Below are positions 13,879 to 18,801 of a stretch of DNA of 18,801 bases, piece by piece (the first letter of the stretch is position 1; each line of letters begins with the position of its first letter). The translations under genes and the position numbers were made by a program. The stretch comes from JBBRUG01 sp038247995 (GTDB lineage Bacteria; Chloroflexota; Chloroflexia; Chloroflexales; Chloroflexaceae). The DNA lies in assembly GCA_038247995.1 (NCBI GenBank), contig JBBRUG010000085.1, positions 1 through 18,801 on the forward strand. The letters run 5' to 3'. A model generated the notes under the pieces. The model searched no databases. It had not been told where the DNA came from and saw only the letters and a program-made list of their open reading frames with translations.

Positions 13879-14829
13879 ATGCACGCACTCACCTTCGATG
13901 GCCAACTCCGCCTGCGCACAGACTACCCTGAACCGCAATTGCTGCCGGGTGAGGCGCTGATTCGCCCGCACATCGTCGGCATCTGCAACACCGACATCGA
14001 AATCACGCAGGGATATATGGGGTTTCGCGGCGTGCTCGGTCACGAGTTCGTCGGTACGGTAGTAGCCTGCGCCGATCCAGCCTGGCGCGGCCGGCGCGTT
14101 GTCGGCGAGATCAACGCCGCCTGCCTCACCTGCGCCACCTGCTTGCGCGGCGATCCGACCCATTGCCCCAATCGGACAACACTTGGCATCGACCGCCGCG
14201 ATGGGGCGATGGCTGAACTATTGAGCCTGCCGATCAGTTGCCTCCATGTTGTGCCCGACAGTGTACCCGACGCCGCCGCCGTGTTTGTTGAACCGCTTGC
14301 CGCCGCCGTCGAAATCCTTGAACTGAGCCACATCCGGCCCAGCGAGCGTATTGCTGTGGTCGGCGACGGGAAGCTCGGCGCAATGATTGTGCAGGTATTA
14401 CGCTTGCCTGGTTGTGCCGTGACGCTCTTCGGGCGGCACCCCGAACGCTGGATGCTGTATCAACGCCAGGGCATCCACTGCCTACCCAGCGACAGTGAAA
14501 GCGACGAACAGTTTGATGTAGTGATCGACTGCACCGGCCAACCCGCCGGCCTTGCCACCGCCCGCCGCTTGCTCCGCCCGCGCGGCCGCCTGATCCTGAA
14601 GAGCACATTCTTCGCGCCGTCTGAACTGAACCTGAGTATGCTTGTCGTCGACGAGATCCAACTGCTCGGCTCGCGCTGCGGCCCCTTCGCACCGGCCTTG
14701 CGCCTGCTGGAACGCGGCCTGATTGAAACCACGCCGCTGATCAGCGCCGAGTATCGCCTCGACGATGGACTCGCCGCCTTCGCCGCTACGCGCGGGCAGA
14801 TGAAGGTCCTGTTGCGCATTGAGCAGTAA
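13879..14829 (+). CDS. Zinc-containing alcohol dehydrogenase (MDR superfamily)
   Basis: The 316-residue oxidoreductase has a GroES-like catalytic domain and a Rossmann domain. C36 in GICNTD, H55-E56 in GHEF and E139 in VEPLA are in the places of catalytic zinc ligands. C82, C85, C88 and C96 form the structural zinc lobe. VVGDGKLGAM (160-169) is the NAD(P)-binding GxGxxG turn. At 316 residues it is shorter than the usual 340-350, mainly in the N-terminal and loop regions. It resembles the threonine/sorbitol dehydrogenase branch, but the substrate cannot be assigned. It is divergent from fmt and convergent with the GNAT gene. Confidence 0.92.
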   Translation: MHALTFDGQLRLRTDYPEPQLLPGEALIRPHIVGICNTDIEITQGYMGFRGVLGHEFVGTVVACADPAWRGRRVVGEINAACLTCATCLRGDPTHCPNRTTLGIDRRDGAMAELLSLPISCLHVVPDSVPDAAAVFVEPLAAAVEILELSHIRPSERIAVVGDGKLGAMIVQVLRLPGCAVTLFGRHPERWMLYQRQGIHCLPSDSESDEQFDVVIDCTGQPAGLATARRLLRPRGRLILKSTFFAPSELNLSMLVVDEIQLLGSRCGPFAPALRLLERGLIETTPLISAEYRLDDGLAAFAATRGQMKVLLRIEQ

Positions 14830-14952
14830 TCTAGTTTAACCAGAACAGCTACTGCCGCTCCAGGGGTAGCCGCTGCGGCAAGGGCGTGCTGAACGACGCG
14901 CACAAGGCGTTGCGCTTGCGCCGGGTCGTTGGGAAGGATCGGTAGCATATCG
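14830..14952. other. Convergent intergenic region with weak hairpins
   Basis: This lies between the ends of two convergent genes. Two mutually exclusive short stems are visible, GCTAC/GTAGC (14848-14870) and TGCCGC/GCGGCA (14853-14880), without a T-run, so termination is uncertain. On the minus strand an ATG at 14948 opens about 40 plausible codons (MLPILPNDPAQAQRLVRVV), then runs antisense into the dehydrogenase; I do not call it a gene. Confidence 0.4.
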
Positions 14953-15747
14953 TTAGCTGGCGAGGCGGAACTGGGTGAATACAAAGCGCTCGGATGGCCA
15001 GAAGCCCAAGGCACGGTAAGCATTAAACGCCGACTCATTGGCGGCAAGAACCATCAAGTATACCCGCGGCGCCAGACTAAAACATGCCTGAGCCAGCGCA
15101 CTGGTACAGGCGCTGGCCAGGCCGCGCCGCCGGTAGTCGGGGTGGGTCACGATATTGCCGATCTCGATCACATCGGACGTGGCGAAATGGGTCGTCGCCA
15201 TTGCCACAAGCTGATCAGCGACAAAAGCACCGAACGCCGGGCCATGGTCAATCACCGCTCCACGCCAGGCTGCCAGGCCGCCGAGCGCTGCAAGCGCCGT
15301 CATCGCCGGTACGTCTTCCGGGCGCAAGCGGCGCACCTCAGGTGCGTGCTGCGGGCGCAAAGTCTCCGGCTCGATCACCATTTGATATTCAAGTTCCGCC
15401 GTCTCGATCGTGGCGCAGGCTGCAAGCTGACGCATGCGCTGTTCGGCAATCACAGCGCCCAGACTCGCGCTGCGCAGGACGGGTACTTGATCGGCGAGCG
15501 CGGCCAACAGTTGCGGCAACACATCGCCAAGCTCAGCGACGAAAGCGAGCGCGGGAAACGGCAAATCGCGATAGTGTGAAGCAACACCTTGAATGTAGCC
15601 GTTGCTGTGGGCCAGCACCACATCGCAGCGCTGACGCAACTGGGTCACATTCGAGAGCGGAATGGCGTTCCGATAGGGCGAACGGCGCAAATAAGCCACG
15701 ACATCGGCTTGCCATTGCGGGTCGAGGTCGACAATCTCTGGTGCCAT
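14953..15747 (-). CDS. GNAT family N-acetyltransferase
   Basis: The 264-residue protein has a C-terminal GNAT fold (about residues 135-264): EVRRLRPEDVPAMTAL, then IGNIVTHPDYRRRGLASACTSAL, which is motif A with the R-R-R-G-L-A acetyl-CoA loop, then VYLMVLAANESAFNAYRALGFW. The N-terminal half (YRNAIPLSNVTQL..) resembles the divergent first domain of two-domain GNAT proteins. The substrate is unknown. I prefer the ATG at 15747 to that at 15756, because the latter overlaps the -10 box TACAAT. With the start at 15747 the mRNA would be leaderless. Convergent with the dehydrogenase and divergent from the AAC(3)-RraA gene. Confidence 0.88.
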   Translation of the reverse strand: MAPEIVDLDPQWQADVVAYLRRSPYRNAIPLSNVTQLRQRCDVVLAHSNGYIQGVASHYRDLPFPALAFVAELGDVLPQLLAALADQVPVLRSASLGAVIAEQRMRQLAACATIETAELEYQMVIEPETLRPQHAPEVRRLRPEDVPAMTALAALGGLAAWRGAVIDHGPAFGAFVADQLVAMATTHFATSDVIEIGNIVTHPDYRRRGLASACTSALAQACFSLAPRVYLMVLAANESAFNAYRALGFWPSERFVFTQFRLAS

Positions 15748-15754
15748 GGCGCGC

Positions 15755-15763
15755 ATTGTACCA
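15755..15763 (-). promoter_or_regulatory. Extended -10 promoter, leaderless start of GNAT gene
   Basis: TGG-TACAAT on the minus strand (15763-15755) ends 7 nt before the ATG at 15747, so transcription should begin at the start codon. It is identical to the box before the SARP-NACHT gene. Confidence 0.55.
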
Positions 15764-15826
15764 TTCTATCGCCCTCCCGCTCTCCGCGCTATCGCTTTAC
15801 TGCTCTCCGTTCTCCCGCGCTACTTA

Positions 15827-15835
15827 TGCTATCAT
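15827..15835 (+). promoter_or_regulatory. Extended -10 promoter of AAC(3)-RraA gene
   Basis: TGC-TATCAT within CTTATGCTATCAT lies 40 nt before the ATG at 15876. It has the same TTATGCTAT core as the secG promoter. No -35 consensus is seen; the upstream tract is pyrimidine-rich. Confidence 0.5.
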
Positions 15836-15848
15836 CCGCTCATCCTCC

Positions 15849-15875
15849 TGAATCCTGAATCCTGAATCCTGAACT
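15849..15875 (+). repeat. Heptamer repeat TGAATCC in the 5' leader
   Basis: Three perfect 7-bp units (15849, 15856, 15863) and a degenerate fourth (TGAACTA) run directly into the ATG at 15876. Each perfect unit contains GAATC, one form of GANTC, so three potential CcrM sites lie 7 bp apart. No Shine-Dalgarno is present. Confidence 0.9.
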
Positions 15876-17207
15876 ATGCCTGAACACCAAGCCATCAGCA
15901 TCACCACAAAACCCGTCACGGTCGCGTCGATCCAGGCTGATCTGATGGCGCTCGGCGTGAAACCTGGCATGACGCTCATCGTCCACAGCTCGCTCAGCCG
16001 CCTGGGATGGGTGTGTGGCGGCGCCCAGGCGGTCATTCTTGCGCTCCAGCACTTACTTGGCGCTGCGGGCACGCTAGTGATGCCGGCGCATAGTGGTGAT
16101 TGGAGTGAACCGTCGGTCTGGCAGAATCCGGCTGTCCCCAAAGCTTGGTGGCCGATCATCAGAGCGGAACTGCCGGCCTTCGACCCGGCGCTAACCCAGA
16201 CCCGCGAGATGGGCGTGATCGCCGAGACGTTTCGCCGTGCGCCGGATGTCTTGCGCAGCATGCATCCGCAAGACTCGTTTGCGGCCTGGGGGCGCCATGC
16301 CGCACGCACTACGGCAGATCATCAACTGACCGATGGCTTCGGTGAGCGCTCGCCCCTGGCGCGCCTCTACGACCTGGACGCTCACGTGTTGTTGCTCGGC
16401 GTAGGTCATGACAATAACACCTCGCTGCATCTCGCCGAAGAGCGCGCCAATTACCCCGGCAAGCGCTATCGCGAGCAAGGTGCAGCGCTGCTGGTGGATG
16501 GCGAGCGTCGCTGGGTAACCTTTACCGGCCTGGATGCCGACAGCGACGACTTCCCGCTGATTGGGGCGGCGTTTGCCGCAGCAACGGGATTAGAACAGGT
16601 GGGGCGCGTCGGCGCGGGCACAGCCCGCCTGATGCCCCAGGGGCCGCTCATCGATTTTGCCGTTGGATGGATGGAACAAGAGCGCGGGCGCATCGGCATA
16701 GCGCCGCAAGCGGAAAGAACTTTCATGCAGTTCAAAACGACCGATTTCTGCGACATGTACGCCGACATCCAGGTAGCCGAACCGCTTTTGCGGCATTATG
16801 GCGGGGCAGTCCGCTTTCATGGGCCTATCGCTACGCTCAAGGTGTTCGAGGACAACAGCCTGGTGCGGAGTACCCTGGAGGGGTTGGGGAATGGGCGCGT
16901 ACTCGTGGTCGATGGCGGTGGGTCGCTGCGCAGTGCGCTCGTCGGCGATCAACTCGGCGCGCTGGCGGTGCAGAACGGCTGGGCCGGCGTTGTCGTAAAT
17001 GGCTGTGTGCGCGATGTGGCCGAACTCGCGGAGTTGCCGGTCGGCGTGCTGGCGCTGGCTAGCCACCCGCGGCGCAGTGATAAACGCGGTGCGGGGCAAG
17101 CCGATCTGCCGGTGCGCTTCGCTGGAGTGCATTTTACGCCCGGCCACTATCTCTACGCCGACGCCGACGGGCTGGTTGTAGCTACTGCGGCTCTGGCGGC
17201 GGAATAA
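15876..17207 (+). CDS. Fusion of AAC(3)-type acetyltransferase and RraA-like aldolase
   Basis: The 443-residue frame contains two complete domains. Residues 1-275 are an AAC(3)/YokD-type acetyl-CoA-dependent acetyltransferase: TLIVHSSLSRLGWVCGGAQ (33-51), GTLVMPAHSGDWSEP, SMHPQDSFAAWG (128-139) and GVGHDNNTSLHLAEERA (175-191) with likely catalytic H185. Residues 284-443 are an RraA/HMG-aldolase-like domain: TTDFCDMYAD, FHGPIATLKVFEDN, VLVVDGGGSLRSALVGD (342-358) and VVVNGCVRD (372-380). R379-D380 matches the substrate/metal pair of HMG/CHA aldolases, whereas E. coli RraA, as I remember it, has Gln in place of Asp. An internal ATG (16725) lies exactly at the start of the second domain, so a separate RraA product is possible. 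Resistance activity should not be assumed. Confidence 0.88.
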   Translation: MPEHQAISITTKPVTVASIQADLMALGVKPGMTLIVHSSLSRLGWVCGGAQAVILALQHLLGAAGTLVMPAHSGDWSEPSVWQNPAVPKAWWPIIRAELPAFDPALTQTREMGVIAETFRRAPDVLRSMHPQDSFAAWGRHAARTTADHQLTDGFGERSPLARLYDLDAHVLLLGVGHDNNTSLHLAEERANYPGKRYREQGAALLVDGERRWVTFTGLDADSDDFPLIGAAFAAATGLEQVGRVGAGTARLMPQGPLIDFAVGWMEQERGRIGIAPQAERTFMQFKTTDFCDMYADIQVAEPLLRHYGGAVRFHGPIATLKVFEDNSLVRSTLEGLGNGRVLVVDGGGSLRSALVGDQLGALAVQNGWAGVVVNGCVRDVAELAELPVGVLALASHPRRSDKRGAGQADLPVRFAGVHFTPGHYLYADADGLVVATAALAAE

Positions 17208-17264
17208 GGCGCACCGGACAGATAAGCGGTGGCCGTGCTAACACTCCAACAAATAAGGATCAGG

Positions 17265-17306
17265 CAACATCGCCGTAGAACAGTGGTTTGTGCTACGGCG
17301 ATGTTG
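17265..17306. terminator. Perfect 14-bp hairpin between convergent genes
   Basis: CAACATCGCCGTAG (17265-17278) and CTACGGCGATGTTG (17293-17306) are perfectly complementary around a 14-nt loop. The hairpin lies 57 nt after the fusion-gene stop and 13 bp from the end of the convergent 129-aa gene. T-runs are weak on both sides (TATTCCTT on plus), so it may be a bidirectional, partly factor-dependent terminator. Confidence 0.65.
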
Positions 17307-17319
17307 TATTCCTTGCCAG

Positions 17320-17709
17320 TTATTCCGTAATGGCGGAGACGATTAGGCTAATGACGTGGCCATCGTATTTAGCGATGAGTCGGGCGATGTTGCGCGGCCC
17401 CTTTGTCGTCTTTAACTCGGTGAGCAGAATATTGAGCTCGGCCTCGTCCAGAGCCGTGCCCACATACTCGCGGATTGCGGCACTCTGCGTCTTCGTAACC
17501 GTCGCCATCGGTCGCAGCTTTGCACCAAGGAGTTCGACGACAGCCTTCTCAGTCCACTCCGACGGAGTGAGCGCAGCGCGGGCTGTCGCCAATGCGGCAG
17601 CGGCCTTTTCATTCTTCTGTAGGGCAGCTTCAAGAATGGCGATCCGAGCCGGGAGCTGATCCGGCGCGGCAAGCACGACATCAATTGCGGCGCTAACGAT
17701 ACTGGCCAA
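17320..17709 (-). CDS. Hypothetical 129-residue helical protein with TTG start
   Basis: I do not recognise this protein. It is predicted soluble and almost all helical: an N-terminal hydrophobic stretch (SIVSAAIDVVLAAP), an Ala/Lys/Glu-rich middle (LQKNEKAAAALATARAAL), then VTKTQSAAIREYVGTALDEAELNILLTELKTTKGPRN and a hydrophobic end. No cysteines and no known catalytic motif are seen. The TTG start at 17709 is supported by AAGGAGGA ending about 6 nt upstream. It has its own promoter with a symmetric site in the spacer. The Thr/Lys and Ala-rich composition differs from its Arg-rich neighbours, which hints at a different origin; it might be a small regulator or structural protein. Confidence 0.7.
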   Translation of the reverse strand: MASIVSAAIDVVLAAPDQLPARIAILEAALQKNEKAAAALATARAALTPSEWTEKAVVELLGAKLRPMATVTKTQSAAIREYVGTALDEAELNILLTELKTTKGPRNIARLIAKYDGHVISLIVSAITE

Positions 17710-17808
17710 AGGAATCCTCCTTACAGGCGTCGATCACAACCTGGGTTTTCTGCGTATGTAACCAGGTACTGACGCCATCCAATCCCCAACCGCACACATG
17801 TTCCCTGA

Positions 17809-17842
17809 AGTATAACCGGCTTCGGCAACCAAGACAAGCCGG
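17809..17842 (-). promoter_or_regulatory. Promoter of the 129-aa gene with internal palindrome
   Basis: On the minus strand TTGTCT (17837-17832) and TATACT (17814-17809) are 17 bp apart. CCGGCTT (17816-17822) and AAGCCGG (17836-17842) form a perfect inverted repeat with a 13-bp spacer that fills the region between and over the two boxes, the usual place of a repressor operator. Predicted start near 17803, about 95 nt before the TTG. Confidence 0.55.
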
Positions 17843-18144
17843 CCCCCCTGGCCCGATACATCCACTTTATTTTCCATTACGTATAGACAGACGAACGGCC
17901 CAAACGTACTTTAGTCGCCGATCCCACCGGCGAATTGCTTCGTCACTCACCTGCCCGAGTACGATGTAATCACAGTGTTAGGCACGCGCACAGCGCGCTG
18001 CCACAGCTTCGCTATTGCCTAAGCAATGCGATCTTGGAGCAGCGTCCATTATGCATGGCATTGCCCTGCGCGGGCGTGCTTTGCTGTGCCCAGAGTCCGT
18101 CCTCCGTTCGCTAGTTATCCGTGTGTTCATACGAAGGAGGCTTT
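17843..18144. other. Intergenic region upstream of DUF4397 gene
   Basis: No gene is recognised. Short inverted repeats are TCGCCG-N7-CGGCGA (17915-17933) and ATTGC-ctaa-GCAAT (18014-18027). No consensus promoter for the following gene is visible. An 80-codon frame at 18015-18257 overlaps the DUF4397 gene in another frame and is taken as noise. Confidence 0.4.
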
Positions 18145-18801
18145 GTGAAAATTCGCCTGCGTGCTCGTCTCTGGGGCGCCTTTGCCCTGGTTGCGCTTGC
18201 TCTGATCACGGTCTTTACGCTGCTGCCCGCCGCAACGCCTGCGGCGAGCGCAAATGATGGGCCGGCTCGACTACGTGCAGTCCACGCTGTGCCCGACTTT
18301 GGGCCGGTCGATGTTTATCTCGGCTCAACGAAGCTGGTTGGCGCTGTGTCGTTTTTTTCAGTTAGTGAGTACTTGGCAGTTGAACCCGGCCACTATCGCG
18401 TGCGCGTAATCCCTGCCGGCGACGATGTGGAACGGCCGCGGCGCTTGTTCGTGAACATTCGCGCCGATATCAGGCCCGGGCGGGAGTATTCCATCATAGC
18501 CAGCGGCAGCGCAATTGAACGCAATGTGCGCGGCACCGTGCTGGAAGACGACAACCGTGCTCCGGCGGCAGGCCAGGTACGGCTGCGCGTGGCGCACTTC
18601 TCGCCCGACGCACCGGCAGTCGATATCTTCATCAACGGCGAGCGCTCGCCGGTACAGGGGTTGACCTTCCAGAACGCCACCGGCTACCTCGATGTGCCGC
18701 CCGGCACGTACGAAGTCGGTGTGGCGCCCGCCGGAGGCGCGCCGATCTTCACCACCGACCTGACCCTGGAGGCCGGGACGGTCTACACCGCCTGGGCCAA
18801 C
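18145..18801 (+). CDS. Secreted DUF4397 protein, 3' end outside the window
   Basis: The frame is open for 219 codons to the window edge. The GTG start is chosen because AAGGAGG ends 4 nt before it. Residues 1-36 form a signal peptide (KIRLRARLW, hydrophobic core 11-28, likely cleavage after ASA36), so the product is exported. Two DUF4397 repeats follow: about 41-120 (ARLRAVHAVPDFGPVDVYLG, YLAVEPGHYRVRVIPAG) and from about 143 on (VRLRVAHFSPDAPAVDIFING, YLDVPPGTYEVGVAPAGG). These are beta-rich modules common in surface proteins of Chloroflexota and Actinobacteria, of unknown function. Further repeats and a C-terminal anchor may lie outside the window. Confidence 0.92.
   Translation, partial: MKIRLRARLWGAFALVALALITVFTLLPAATPAASANDGPARLRAVHAVPDFGPVDVYLGSTKLVGAVSFFSVSEYLAVEPGHYRVRVIPAGDDVERPRRLFVNIRADIRPGREYSIIASGSAIERNVRGTVLEDDNRAPAAGQVRLRVAHFSPDAPAVDIFINGERSPVQGLTFQNATGYLDVPPGTYEVGVAPAGGAPIFTTDLTLEAGTVYTAWAN

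Noticed and set aside
14460..14948. Small minus-strand gene downstream of the GNAT gene
   Set aside because: The first 40 codons look plausible, but the rest runs antisense through the dehydrogenase; no family recognised and no ribosome-binding site.
15876..16700. Antibiotic resistance cassette
   Set aside because: The AAC(3) fold is widespread in non-resistance proteins, it is fused to an RraA domain, and no integron or insertion sequence signs are present.
18015..18257. 80-codon frame before the DUF4397 gene
   Set aside because: It overlaps the signal peptide region of the DUF4397 gene in another frame and lacks a ribosome-binding site.

Overview
The window is a dense bacterial chromosomal segment, about 60% GC by eye, that looks like a member of the Chloroflexota, most likely Chloroflexales (filamentous anoxygenic phototroph relatives). 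This is inferred from the gene style: a SARP/BTAD-NACHT-membrane signalling protein, Ala/Pro/Glu-rich lipoproteins, a GTP-type PEP carboxykinase, DUF4397 and SH3 surface proteins, and many short tandem repeats just upstream of genes. No 16S or phylogenetic marker is present, so the assignment is tentative. I saw no tRNA, rRNA, CRISPR, transposase or phage genes.

Layout. Positions 1-273 hold no recognisable gene, then the pckG terminator; pckG runs on the minus strand to 2112. Divergent from it, behind a leader made of 3.6 copies of a 72-bp repeat, are secG and a family-5 solute-binding protein (to 4508). Thirteen copies of a 7-bp repeat then precede an orphan CcrM-type GANTC adenine methyltransferase (4638-5723), which is convergent with a lipoprotein gene (5738-6853). 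The lipoprotein is divergent from a SARP-NACHT-membrane gene (7020-9788) that is split by a single in-frame TAG. This gene overlaps yigZ by ATGA, followed by a DUF2231 membrane protein and plsC. Next come two minus-strand operons or genes (SCP2 plus SH3 protein; fmt), a divergent zinc dehydrogenase, a GNAT acetyltransferase, an AAC(3)-RraA fusion, an unrecognised 129-aa protein with a TTG start, and a DUF4397 secreted protein cut by the window end.

The genes are mostly housekeeping or accessory singletons, not one obvious pathway. Regulation is the more interesting theme. Several genes have extended -10 promoters (TGC-TATNAT or TGG-TACAAT) without clear -35 boxes, and at least two appear leaderless. 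Heptamer or octamer tandem repeats sit directly before four start codons. One of these repeats and a set of 11-bp-phased direct repeats contain GANTC, the expected target of the methyltransferase encoded here. The best candidates for something undescribed are the TAG-split SARP-NACHT receptor with its phased upstream repeats, the AAC(3)-RraA fusion, and the orphan CcrM-like enzyme behind a length-variable repeat.
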